From CAWHJB01 sp963698715 (lineage in GTDB: Bacteria; Chloroflexota; Anaerolineae; Anaerolineales; UBA4823), in contig CAVORW010000003.1 of the NCBI GenBank assembly GCA_963698715.1, forward strand, positions 310,001 to 374,000: 64,000 nt of DNA, given 5' to 3'. The number at the start of each line of letters is the position of its first letter. The first letter of the stretch is position 1. Shown here one piece after another: positions 50,910 through 58,887 of the stretch. The position numbers and the translations under genes were made by a program. The notes under the pieces are model-generated. The model saw only the letters and a list, made by a program, of their open reading frames with translations, searched no databases and was not told the DNA's origin.

Positions 50910-51794
50910 TCAATAATTGGTGACAACATCAATCAACCCTCGACTTTGGGCGCGCCGTTCACACCATCTGAAGCCCAGGGCAGAGAGCAGGCCGAATAGC
51001 AGGGTCAGGGCGATCAAAATCCCCATAAGCTGAGTATCGCTCAGATGCGTCAGGGTAGGGAACGCCTGGGCGACCGAGCCTACCAGCGCCCGCCGCAGCA
51101 GCTCCAGCCAATATGTGATGGGGATGAAAAAACCTACTGGTCGCAAGAAAGCTGGCAACACTTCCAGGGGAAAGATAGCCCCGCTGAACAGATACAGCGC
51201 CCCGGCGACTGCATCCCCGATCCCCCAGCTGTGATGCACCAGCAGCAGCATGATACCGGAAAGCAGCAGGCCCATCATTGCCAGCATAACGATCCCGATC
51301 AACAATGCCGCCAGGAACAGCGGCCAGTTCACGGCGGTAATATCGATTTGAACTTTCAGAAAGACAGCCCCAAATAGGATCGTAATCAGGACGGACAGGC
51401 TGGCGATCAGGAAGCGGGCTACTCCCCGACCCAGTAGATAGGCAGGGAAATTGACCGGCGCAATATAGATGTACTTCATGGTTTTGTAGTGCTCACGATC
51501 CTCGATGATCGTCCAAGCCATTCCGTTCATAATCTGCCCAACGTAGATATAAAAAGCGTTGCCCAGGTAGATATAAGCAAACAGCGGGTTTTCAAAGTTG
51601 GCCTTGGTGATCACGCCATACATCACCACCAGTATGGCAGCGCTGGACAGCGGGCGAATAATCGAATAGATCGCAAACAGCAGCGGATCGGCCCAATTTG
51701 ATTCAATTTGCCAGCCCAGCCAGGTCGCCGTGCTGAAAGATCGCCAGGCTCTGACCCAGCGCTCAGGATATGTTTTATTGATGGCCGTATTCAT
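50910..51794 (-). CDS. ABC-2 type exporter permease (second)
   Basis: From the ATG at 51794 (AAGGG 9 bases upstream) the product has 294 residues with six membrane segments, as in ABC-2 permeases. A TTG at 51815 would add seven. The pattern is PLLFAIYSIIRPLSSAAILV, then MNGMAWTIIEDREHYKTMKY, then LLRRALVGS near the end. It follows the first permease gene by 17 bases and forms an ATPase-permease-permease set with 51812-53682. The exporter probably moves a lipid, polysaccharide or drug; nothing in the sequence fixes the substrate. Confidence 0.88.
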   Translation of the reverse strand: MNTAINKTYPERWVRAWRSFSTATWLGWQIESNWADPLLFAIYSIIRPLSSAAILVVMYGVITKANFENPLFAYIYLGNAFYIYVGQIMNGMAWTIIEDREHYKTMKYIYIAPVNFPAYLLGRGVARFLIASLSVLITILFGAVFLKVQIDITAVNWPLFLAALLIGIVMLAMMGLLLSGIMLLLVHHSWGIGDAVAGALYLFSGAIFPLEVLPAFLRPVGFFIPITYWLELLRRALVGSVAQAFPTLTHLSDTQLMGILIALTLLFGLLSALGFRWCERRAQSRGLIDVVTNY

Positions 51795-51811
51795 AACAAT
51801 ACCCTTCAAGC

Positions 51812-52666
51812 TCAACGACGGCTTTCCGTCAGCCGGCCTTCTATGATCGCCATCGTTTCGATCTTGTCCAGGGCAATCTTGGCGCCCGCCAGGAAGATCA
51901 GGCAGAGCCCAATCAGGATGCCGATCTCAACCCGGACGCTCAAAAAGCCCAGCGATGGGCCGCTGGCAAACGCCAATTGGCGCATCGCATCCATGCCCAG
52001 GGTGAGCGGAATCAGGGAAGCGCCAGCGGCTATCCAAAAGTTGAAACTGTTGACTGGGAAGTAAAAACCAGACAGCAGGTAAACAGGCTCCTGGGCCAGA
52101 TGGGATATATGCCAGGCTTCCCGGCTGAGCAGCAGAAAGACTGAGGCAAACATCATGCCCATCCCATACAGGCCGACCATACATAAGACAAAGACCACAA
52201 ATAGCTGCCAGAAGCTGGCAATCTGGTAGCTAACCTGGAATAACCAGCTTCCCAGGGTCAGAATGACGACGGCTCGTAAGGTGCTGGCGATCATCCCGCC
52301 AAGTGCCATCCCCAGCAGGATGGCCATCATCGAGTTGGGCGCCATGATATACAGTGACAGGTTACCGGTTTCTTTTTCCCAATAAAGCTGGCTGGACATG
52401 CTCCACAGAATGTTCAGCCAAAAAGCGGTCATGGCGCCGCCCATCACCACAAAACCCACATACTCCTCTGGAGCCTGGATGGCCCGGTAGACAAACACGT
52501 AAGCTGAAGTCGCCAGGATGGGTAAAAACATCTCCCAGAACATCCAGGAGGTTTCGCGCATCTGGCCGATGACCCGCGGGTATGCTCGGGCGAGTACGGT
52601 TTGGATGAACAGCCGCCAACCACTCGATTTGGCTGCCCGTAGAGGCGAAATGCCCTGGGCGCTCAC
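51812..52666 (-). CDS. ABC-2 type exporter permease (first)
   Basis: The product has 284 residues and starts with GTG at 52666, overlapping the ATPase stop by four bases (GTGA), so translation is coupled. Six membrane segments are seen, with FWEMFLPILATSAYVFVYRA, SSQLYWEKETGNLSLYIMAP and YLLSGFYFPVNSFNFWIAAG. It is a paralogue-like partner to the permease at 50910, so the membrane part is a heterodimer. Confidence 0.88.
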   Translation of the reverse strand: MSAQGISPLRAAKSSGWRLFIQTVLARAYPRVIGQMRETSWMFWEMFLPILATSAYVFVYRAIQAPEEYVGFVVMGGAMTAFWLNILWSMSSQLYWEKETGNLSLYIMAPNSMMAILLGMALGGMIASTLRAVVILTLGSWLFQVSYQIASFWQLFVVFVLCMVGLYGMGMMFASVFLLLSREAWHISHLAQEPVYLLSGFYFPVNSFNFWIAAGASLIPLTLGMDAMRQLAFASGPSLGFLSVRVEIGILIGLCLIFLAGAKIALDKIETMAIIEGRLTESRR

Positions 52667-53682
52667 TGGTCACCTTCTGGAGCGCTGATTTTCTCGGCTT
52701 CTTCAATGCTATGCCCGACCAGGTCGACGAATACATCCTCAAGACTGGGTTCCCGCTTCTGCAAAGTCAGGATCCGGATCTGAGAGCCGGTCAAGACGGC
52801 GACTACCTCGCTGATCACAGATTCTTCTGCCAGCCGGAATTCGAGTAGCGAGCGGCCGTCGAGCTCGGTGTGAATGACATTCAGAACTCCTGGTATATCC
52901 TCGAATGCCGCTATCCCCAGGCCGTTAAGCGGGCTGACCTCGAAGCGAAAAATGGCTGACTGCTGTAAACGGTATTTCAAGTTGGCGGGCGAATCACAGG
53001 CCAGCACCCGGCCCTGGTTGATAATCGCTACCCGGTCGCACAGCTCGTCAGCTTCCACCATGTAATGGGTTGTCAGCAGCAGGGTCCTTAGCTGGTCTTC
53101 TTTGACCCAGTTGCGAATGAAATTGCGCACATCACGCGCCGCGCTGACATCCAGGCCCAGAGTCGGCTCGTCCAGGAAAAGCACCTCCGGATCGGTCAGG
53201 AACCCGCGCACAATGTTCATTTTCTGGCGCAGGCCGGTGGACAGGTCGGATGATTTAGTGTTGATTCTGTCCGCCAGGCCGACAATCTCCAACATGTGCT
53301 TGATCCGCCGGTTGGCCTCGGCCGGCGGCAGCCCGTAAAACTGAGAGAACATCCATAGGTTCTCGCGCACGGTCAGTAGCCCGTATCCCGAAGACTCTCC
53401 GCCAGATACCATATTGATCCGCTGCCGGATGGCCTGCGAGTTTTCGACGACGTTGTAGCCAGCAACATACGCCTTGCCAGAGGTGGGAGCCAGCAGGGTG
53501 GTCAGAATTTTTATCAGCGTAGTTTTCCCGGCCCCATTTGGGCCGAGTAAGCCAAAACATTCGCCCGGTTGGACCTCCAGATCCACCTGGCGCAAGGCGA
53601 CCAGTTCTTTGGCCTCGCTTTTCTTACCGCCCCTAATCTTGTATATACGGCCTAATTTATCGGTTTTTATTGCAAAATCCAT
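52663..53682 (-). CDS. ABC transporter ATP-binding protein
   Basis: The product has 339 residues. Walker A is LLGPNGAGKTTLIKILTT (about 43-60), the signature LSTGLRQKMNIVRGF (near 145), Walker B VLFLDEPTLGLDVSAARD (near 168), and the switch His is in LLTTHYMVEADEL. The C-terminal part after residue 235 resembles the regulatory extension of DrrA/CcmA-type exporters. It probably drives the two ABC-2 permeases downstream. The start codon has no strong ribosome site. Confidence 0.93.
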   Translation of the reverse strand: MDFAIKTDKLGRIYKIRGGKKSEAKELVALRQVDLEVQPGECFGLLGPNGAGKTTLIKILTTLLAPTSGKAYVAGYNVVENSQAIRQRINMVSGGESSGYGLLTVRENLWMFSQFYGLPPAEANRRIKHMLEIVGLADRINTKSSDLSTGLRQKMNIVRGFLTDPEVLFLDEPTLGLDVSAARDVRNFIRNWVKEDQLRTLLLTTHYMVEADELCDRVAIINQGRVLACDSPANLKYRLQQSAIFRFEVSPLNGLGIAAFEDIPGVLNVIHTELDGRSLLEFRLAEESVISEVVAVLTGSQIRILTLQKREPSLEDVFVDLVGHSIEEAEKISAPEGDQ

Positions 53683-53824
53683 AGCTAACCCTGAAGAATT
53701 ATCAAAATTGTTGGGTAAAAGTAGCTCGATCGTAGGGCAATCGTAGGGTAATCGTCAAGCAGGAAAGTTGCCATTAAGATAAACTTACTCTCGAAGGGCG
53801 ATTTCTCTTCTTCTCCTCCTTAGA

Positions 53825-53853
53825 GAGAGCCGGGGGCGGCGTACCCGGCTCTC
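53825..53853. terminator. GC-rich hairpin after the tag gene
   Basis: GAGAGCCGGG (53825-53834) pairs with CCCGGCTCTC (53844-53853). It lies 62 bases after the tag stop and before the ABC ATPase start, both on the minus strand. There is no T-run, so it is only a possible terminator. Confidence 0.45.
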
Positions 53854-53914
53854 GTCGATTTAAGTGACTACCCCAGGATATATCATCTTACAATATTAAA
53901 TACTTCGATCTGGC

Positions 53915-54484
53915 TCAAGCCTCACTCAGCTCGCCATAGCGGAAGCAGCTCACCTGGTGGTCATTGACCATGCCGGTGGCTTGCATGTGTGCGTAGCAGA
54001 TGGTTGGGCCCACGAACTTGAAACCACGTTGCTTTAAGTCCTCGCTCATGGCTTGCGATGCGGGTGTCTGCGCCGGCAGCTCGGACAGGCTTTGCCAGCG
54101 GTTCTGCACTGGTTTGCCATCCACAAAACGCCAGATGTAGGCGTCGAAGCTGCCGAATTCTTCCTGGACTTTCAAAAAGGCACGCGCATTTCCTATCGAA
54201 GCCTGGACTTTGAGGCGATTGCGCACAATCCCGGGATTGGCAAGCAGTTCCCCTATTTTAGCATCATCGTAGCTGGCCACCTTATGCGGATCGAAATTGT
54301 CGTAAGCCTGGCGGTAGTATTCGCGTTTGTGCAGGATGGTGGACCAGCTCAGGCCAGCCTGGGCCCCTTCCAGGATCAGGAATTCGAACAGCAGGCGGTC
54401 ATCGTGTATGGGCAGGCCCCATTCTTGATCGTGATAGGCGACCATCAAGGGGTCATCACCCGTCCAATCACAGCGTGTGATCAT
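53915..54484 (-). CDS. tag: DNA-3-methyladenine glycosylase I
   Basis: The product has 189 residues, the usual size. It removes 3-methyladenine from alkylated DNA. It begins RCDWTGDDPLMVAYHDQEWG (Cys and Trp near the start bind zinc and base), followed by LLFEFLILEGAQAGLSWSTI with the catalytic Glu, then PGIVRNRLKVQASIGNARAF and GFKFVGPTICYAHMQATGMV with more zinc ligands, and a C-terminal NDHQVSCFRY. It lies two bases after the end of the DUF2461 gene, so the two share a transcript. With the alkyltransferase-like gene at 55351 this region looks like an alkylation-repair group. Confidence 0.93.
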   Translation of the reverse strand: MITRCDWTGDDPLMVAYHDQEWGLPIHDDRLLFEFLILEGAQAGLSWSTILHKREYYRQAYDNFDPHKVASYDDAKIGELLANPGIVRNRLKVQASIGNARAFLKVQEEFGSFDAYIWRFVDGKPVQNRWQSLSELPAQTPASQAMSEDLKQRGFKFVGPTICYAHMQATGMVNDHQVSCFRYGELSEA

Positions 54485-54486
54485 AT

Positions 54487-55200
54487 TTATGCCTTCCCTT
54501 CGTTAAGCCCAGTCGTCAGCTGGACCAGCCAGCGGTGCACCGGCAGCATTGCCTGGAAATGTTCGAAGCAGAAATCCACCAGCTCAGGGGTGTAAAACAC
54601 CTCCGGGATCACGCTATCATACCGGGCCGTCAGCCCGTTGTACAATAGCAAGTCTGCCCGCTCGTGATCGGCGGGAAAATCGCGCGGCACCCGCTTGTAG
54701 TGCTGACCATCAATTGGGAAGCCAGCCTTCCGGACGGCCTCCAGCGCGCTGGCCAAGGCTGGCCCCTGCTCGGGATCGATAACTGCCTGGCGGTAGGCTT
54801 TCAGGATGTGAGTGGGGAAGATGTAGATCCCGGCGCCGATCAGCAGGTTGGGAGGCTCGACATGGAAATAGAAACTTGAACACTCCAGCTTAGGGCCCTC
54901 ACCTTCCCAAAAGAGCAGGGCGAAATAAGTTTTGTAAGGCGATTTGTCTTTACTGAAGCGCACATCCCGATTAATGCGGAAAAGCGACTGGTTAACTCTT
55001 GGGTCGGCGTGGATTCCAGGCGCAATCGTTTCCAGCTTGCGCCCAAGCACCTCCACCAGGGCTCTGGAAGGGCCTAAAACAGCCTGGTCGTACAGCGGAC
55101 GGTGGGCTTCGAACCAGGTTTTATTATTGTTTTGGCGCAACTGCAGAAAGAACGAAATGGTCTCGGGTGAAAAACCTTTGAACTCCAGATCGATGGACAT
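54487..55200 (-). CDS. DUF2461 family protein
   Basis: From the ATG at 55200 (CTGGAG 9 bases upstream) the product has 237 residues; the frame continues upstream to 55236 without a ribosome site. The family pattern is clear: FKGFSPETISFFLQLRQNNN, KTWFEAHRPLYDQAV, FRINRDVRFSKDKSPYKTYF, and YRAVIDPEQ-like region with FYTPELVDFCFEHFQAMLPV. DUF2461 proteins are of unknown function. It lies two bases before tag and may take part in the same repair response. Confidence 0.85.
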   Translation of the reverse strand: MSIDLEFKGFSPETISFFLQLRQNNNKTWFEAHRPLYDQAVLGPSRALVEVLGRKLETIAPGIHADPRVNQSLFRINRDVRFSKDKSPYKTYFALLFWEGEGPKLECSSFYFHVEPPNLLIGAGIYIFPTHILKAYRQAVIDPEQGPALASALEAVRKAGFPIDGQHYKRVPRDFPADHERADLLLYNGLTARYDSVIPEVFYTPELVDFCFEHFQAMLPVHRWLVQLTTGLNEGKA

Positions 55201-55237
55201 CTTTAATTCTCCAGGTATATTGAAGGTACAACTCAAG

Positions 55238-55329
55238 GTGTGCCAAAAGTCTGTAGATATTTTTGTGGTTTGTATTTTTTAAGGCAGGCCCCAAAAATTG
55301 CCAACCAGATCTACAATAGTTTGGCGCAC
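55238..55329. mobile_element. MITE-like element, about 92 bp
   Basis: The outer arms GTGTGCCAAAAGTCTGTAG (from 55238) and, as complement, GTGCGCCAAACTATTGTAG (from 55329) match at most positions and resemble the palindrome at 15783 and, more loosely, the ISKra4-like terminal repeat (GCACTAAAATGTTGTAG). Inner arms pair partly (GTGGTTTG with CAACCAG; AGGC with GCCC). It has no coding capacity and lies between the DUF2461 and alkyltransferase-like genes. Confidence 0.65.
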
Positions 55330-55350
55330 TTCACAATTCATAACAGTGCC

Positions 55351-55785
55351 TTATTCAAACATTTCCATCCTGGTCTGGGTTGGAGTGTCTGAAGACCCTG
55401 GGCCACCCCAACCGAAGCGCTTGAGATCGATCCTGTCGCGCTCGTCAAATATTACTCCCTCGTCTTCTAACAGTCGGCGCTGGGTGTGGTATGGGCTGGC
55501 ATCAGGTGGAGCGCCGGGGCCGCTTAGGCCTTTGCGTACACTGATCTTGCCCTGGGAATTGACCACCCTCTGCCAGGGCACGCCCTCTGGGCTGGCTGCC
55601 ATCGCGCCGCCCACCCAGCGCGCCCCCCAGGCCCGATAATCTTTCTCCGCCATGCCGGGCGGGGGCGGAATCAAGGCGGCGATCTGCCCGTACGTTGCAA
55701 CCATTCCATGAGGGATTTGTTTGACCAGCGCCCAGACCTGGGCGTTGAATTCATTGCGGTTTGGAGAGGAGCTGAAGCGGCTCAT
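55351..55785 (-). CDS. Alkyltransferase-like (ATL) DNA-repair protein
   Basis: The product has 144 residues. It has the methylguanine-methyltransferase DNA-binding fold (FNAQVWALVKQIPHGMVATY, GQIAALIPPPPGM, then AARWVGGAMA-like region), but the reactive PCHRV motif is VPWQRVVNSQGKIS, with Trp in place of the nucleophilic Cys. This is the mark of ATL proteins, which bind O6-alkylguanine and hand it to nucleotide-excision repair without removing the alkyl group. It lies near tag, supporting an alkylation-damage role. It ends about 65 residues later in an acidic stretch. Confidence 0.9.
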   Translation of the reverse strand: MSRFSSSPNRNEFNAQVWALVKQIPHGMVATYGQIAALIPPPPGMAEKDYRAWGARWVGGAMAASPEGVPWQRVVNSQGKISVRKGLSGPGAPPDASPYHTQRRLLEDEGVIFDERDRIDLKRFGWGGPGSSDTPTQTRMEMFE

Positions 55786-55924
55786 GGCTAAATTCCTTTC
55801 CCGTTAGAACCATATTCGGTTGGGCCAGGTCATCCCTGGCTGTTGCGACAGCCAGGACCAGGATAAATTGATTATAAAGGAACATTTGTTCTGTGTCGAG
55901 AGTCTGCTTCTACGATTATAATGA

Positions 55925-57523
55925 ATGCCGATGCCGGAATCCACTCCTCCTGCCCCAAAAATTTCCGCCAACCGCCAGATAGCCCGGGCCGCCGGGACGG
56001 TGATGGCGGCTTTCATTTTCAGCCAGCTGACCGGCCTGCTGCGTACCATCTTGATTGCCAACGCCTTCGGCACCAACCCGGGCCTGGAGGCATTTGCATC
56101 CGCCAACCGGGTTTCGGAGACGATCTTCAACCTGGTAGCGGGCGGGGCGCTGGCCTCGGCATTTATCCCAACCTTCACCAGCTTGCTGACTCGCGATCAG
56201 CGTGAGGAGGCCTGGAGACTTGCCTCGGCGATTGCTAACCTGATTCTGCTGCTGCTGACCGCCCTGAGTGTTCTGGCGGCCATATTTGCACCCCAGGTTG
56301 TCCGCTATCTGTTAGCCCCCGGCTTCGTGGGCGATCCCCTGAAATTCAATTTGACCATCGACCTGATGCGACTGATGCTGCCTTCAGCCGTAATCTTTGG
56401 GTTGAGCGGCCTAGTCATGGGTATTCTTAATTCCAAGCAGGTCTTCTTGATCCCGGCTCTTACGCCTTCCATGTACAATTTGGGGATTATCTTCGGGGTG
56501 CAGGTGCTGGCGCCCGGCTTGGGTATCTACGGGTTGGCATGGGGCGTGCTGATCGGCGCCAGCCTGCACCTGCTGCTACAGGTTCCGGCACTCCTGCATC
56601 AAAAAGGGCATTATATCCCGACATTGGGACTTAAGCTTGCTTCGGTCCGGGAGGTGGCTCGCCTGATGGGCCCGCGCCTGGTCGGGGTGGCGGTGGTTCA
56701 GTTGAATTTCTGGATCAACGTGCGCCTGGCGTCTGAGATGCCGGAAGGCTCTGTCAATGGGGTGGTCTACGCATTTACCTTGATGTATATGCCGCTTGCA
56801 GTCATTGCTCAATCGATCGCAATTGCCGCCATGCCAACTTTCTCAGCCCAGGTGGCCCGCGAGCGGCTGGACGAGATGCAAACCTCCCTGGTAGCCAGCC
56901 TGCGGGGCGTGTTGCTGCTGGCGGTCCCAGCCACGATCGGGTTGATCCTGCTGCGCCAGCCACTGGTCGTACTGCTTTACCAGCGCGGCGAGTTCGATGC
57001 CTATTCTACTGAGCTGGTGGCTTGGGCTTTGCTGTGGTATGCGGCCGGATTGGTAGGCCACTCGCTAGTTGAGATACTCTCACGGGCTTTCTATGCCTTA
57101 CACGATACCCGGACGCCAGTTATCGTGGGGGCGGTGGCCATGAGCCTGAATGTGATCTTCAGTTTGATCTTTTCCTACTGGTTTGCCCAAATTGGCTGGC
57201 TGCCGCACGGCGGGCTGGCCCTGGCTAACAGCCTTGCGACCGCCCTGGAGATGCTCGGGCTGCTTTATTTGATGAGCCGCCGCTTGAACGGTTTGCAAGG
57301 CCGGCGGGTGCTGTCCGGGTTGGGACAGGCTAGCCTGGCTGGGCTGCTGATGGCAGGCGGAGTCTGGTTGTGGCTGGCGCAGACTGCCGGGCGTTCGGCC
57401 TGGCTGGTTGCTGGTGGCGGAGTCGCCATTGGTGGTTTAGTGTATGGATTATTGGTGCTTGTCTTAGGGGTCCCCGAAGTGGGCGAGCTAACTCGGGCGA
57501 TCAAAGCGCGCCGTTTGCGCTAG
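55925..57523 (+). CDS. murJ: Lipid II flippase MurJ
   Basis: The product has 532 residues with about 14 membrane segments, the usual size for MurJ/MviN, which moves lipid II across the cytoplasmic membrane. Family marks: RAAGTVMAAFIFSQLTGLLR at the N-terminus, ANRVSETIFNLVAGGALASA, then FIPTFTSLLTRDQREEAWRL, and LLYQRGEFDAYSTELVAWAL near residue 350. The basic residues of loop 1 are kept. Start ATG at 55925 is close to an upstream ATG at 55921 in another frame. Presence of MurJ supports peptidoglycan, consistent with many but not all Chloroflexota. Confidence 0.93.
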   Translation: MPMPESTPPAPKISANRQIARAAGTVMAAFIFSQLTGLLRTILIANAFGTNPGLEAFASANRVSETIFNLVAGGALASAFIPTFTSLLTRDQREEAWRLASAIANLILLLLTALSVLAAIFAPQVVRYLLAPGFVGDPLKFNLTIDLMRLMLPSAVIFGLSGLVMGILNSKQVFLIPALTPSMYNLGIIFGVQVLAPGLGIYGLAWGVLIGASLHLLLQVPALLHQKGHYIPTLGLKLASVREVARLMGPRLVGVAVVQLNFWINVRLASEMPEGSVNGVVYAFTLMYMPLAVIAQSIAIAAMPTFSAQVARERLDEMQTSLVASLRGVLLLAVPATIGLILLRQPLVVLLYQRGEFDAYSTELVAWALLWYAAGLVGHSLVEILSRAFYALHDTRTPVIVGAVAMSLNVIFSLIFSYWFAQIGWLPHGGLALANSLATALEMLGLLYLMSRRLNGLQGRRVLSGLGQASLAGLLMAGGVWLWLAQTAGRSAWLVAGGGVAIGGLVYGLLVLVLGVPEVGELTRAIKARRLR

Positions 57524-57531
57524 ATCGTCGT

Positions 57532-57984
57532 TCAGTTGCCCATCATCCACAACACCTGGCTGATCGCCAATCCCATCAACATGCCCGCCAGCGCCTCAAG
57601 TGGGGTATGGCCCAGCACTTCGCGCAGTTTTTCCTCCTGGAGAGGATGTCCGCTGGCCAGGTCAAGGATCATGGTGTTGATAATCTCGGCGTGTTTGCCG
57701 GCCTGGCGACGGATGCCGGTGGCATCATAAATGACGATCATAGCCAGTACGAAGGATAAGGCATACAGCGGGGAGCCAAACCCCAGATAGAGGCCGAGTG
57801 CATGGTTAAGGGCTGCAACCAGGGCAGAATGCGAACTGGGCATACCGCCAGCTCGCAGCAGCAGCGACCAGTTCCAACGGCGGGTATGCAAATATTCCAG
57901 TGGAACTTTTATGATTTGCGCCAGTCCCCAGGCGGCCAATGCCGCCCCCAGCACCTGATTGGTAAATATGCTGCCCAGTTCCAT
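57532..57984 (-). CDS. DUF212 (divergent PAP2) family membrane protein
   Basis: The product has 150 residues. The family pattern is clear: a membrane segment AWGLAQIIKVPLEYL, the RAGGMPSSHSALVAALNHAL block (a PAP2-like phosphatase motif with SSH), and IYDATGIRRQAGKHAEIINT. Four or five hydrophobic segments are seen. These proteins are related to acid phosphatases/phosphatidate phosphatases, but the reaction is unproved. Its end lies nine bases after the murJ stop, converging on it. A role in undecaprenyl pyrophosphate recycling is conceivable but not shown. Confidence 0.9.
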   Translation of the reverse strand: MELGSIFTNQVLGAALAAWGLAQIIKVPLEYLHTRRWNWSLLLRAGGMPSSHSALVAALNHALGLYLGFGSPLYALSFVLAMIVIYDATGIRRQAGKHAEIINTMILDLASGHPLQEEKLREVLGHTPLEALAGMLMGLAISQVLWMMGN

Positions 57985-58078
57985 CCTGTTAAGGGTCTCC
58001 AGTAGTGTTTAGATTTCTTGGTTCACTGAGTGTTGGGGGGTTACCTATGGCGGAGGACCCTGCCAAACCGGTAAATCA

Positions 58079-58324
58079 CTATTCGCTATTGAAATCGATC
58101 AACTCGGTGCCGGAAAGCTGCTGCACTTTTAATTCGGCCTGGTCCAACAGGCCGGCGCAGTAGCGCGCCAGCTCCTGCCCGCGTTCAAAAAGTGCCAGCG
58201 ACTTGTCCAGTGCATGATCGTTGGTTTCCAGGGCAGCTACAATGCTCTCCAGTTCAGCCAGGGCCTGTTCGTAGCTCAGTTCTTCAAGGGGAGAGAATTT
58301 GGTGAGTGCTTCAGTTGCAGTCAT
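58079..58324 (-). CDS. xseB: Exodeoxyribonuclease VII small subunit
   Basis: The product has 81 residues. The small-subunit pattern is present: LSYEQALAELESIVAALETN, then LDKSLALFERGQELARYCAG. It forms exonuclease VII with XseA, which is encoded 0.6 kb upstream on the same strand. Its ribosome site is GCCAGGAGTCCCAATG; this site is copied several times in tandem immediately upstream (see repeat at 58327). Confidence 0.92.
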   Translation of the reverse strand: MTATEALTKFSPLEELSYEQALAELESIVAALETNDHALDKSLALFERGQELARYCAGLLDQAELKVQQLSGTELIDFNSE

Positions 58325-58326
58325 TG

Positions 58327-58435
58327 GGACTCCTGGCGGTCATTGGGTTTCCTGGCGGTCATTGGGTTTCCTGGCGGTCATTGGGTTTCCTGGCGGTCAT
58401 TGGGTTCCTGGCGGTCATTGGGTTTCCTGGCGGCC
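58327..58435 (-). repeat. Tandem copies of the xseB translation-initiation sequence
   Basis: About six units of 18-19 bp, in the minus sense AGGAAACCCAATGACCGCC, each with an AGGA and an ATG seven bases on. ATG codons therefore lie at 58343, 58362, 58381, 58400 and 58418, in addition to the true one at 58324. They are in shifting frames and soon meet stop codons (CAATGA). The array also makes the C-terminal tail of the preceding gene. Confidence 0.85.
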
Positions 58436-58887
58436 GATTCCGGGCCCGGTCCCTCTTCTGAGTCCTGTTTGCGAAGCAATTTGTGTAAGAGCGCGTCGGA
58501 GGGCAAAACTTGCTGAGCTATTTCTGAAAATGCTGGCAGACTCAGCTTACTTTCCGCCAGATCTTTGACCAATTTCGGCAGCGTAGTTCCACGATACAGC
58601 CGGACAATGGCCTTGTTTTTGGTGTTGTAAGCGGAAACGAGGGCAAAACCCACTGCAAGCAAACTGACCAGCACCGACAGGAAAAACGCGATCACCCAGT
58701 TGCCATTTGATAAGACAAATGCTGCCACAACCACAACTGCCCCAGGGATAAACCACAAGGCGCAGCCCAGGTTAAAGGCCCGGTTAGACTGGTCTTGAAC
58801 GCCCAAGGCCAGGTCACGCTCAGCGTCTTCAGCCAACCTGGTTAATAACTCGATTTGTTCTTGATTTAGATCGTTGGTATCACTCAT
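58378..58887 (-). CDS. Membrane protein between xseA and xseB, unknown
   Basis: The product has 169 residues from the ATG at 58887, which overlaps the xseA stop by eight bases; a frame back to 59028 is inside xseA. It starts with a helical cytoplasmic part (LNQEQIELLTRLAEDAERDL), then two membrane segments (ALWFIPGAVVVVAAFVLSNG and VIAFFLSVLVSLLAVGFALV), then a helical tail. The last residues RKPNDRQEPNDRQETQ come from the tandem repeat. I do not recognise a family. The position between the two exonuclease VII genes with overlap to xseA suggests cotranscription, but no functional link can be claimed. Confidence 0.75.
   Translation of the reverse strand: MSDTNDLNQEQIELLTRLAEDAERDLALGVQDQSNRAFNLGCALWFIPGAVVVVAAFVLSNGNWVIAFFLSVLVSLLAVGFALVSAYNTKNKAIVRLYRGTTLPKLVKDLAESKLSLPAFSEIAQQVLPSDALLHKLLRKQDSEEGPGPESAARKPNDRQEPNDRQETQ

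Noticed and set aside
58327..58435. CRISPR array
   Set aside because: The units are 18-19 bp, directly adjacent and without spacers; they copy a ribosome site.
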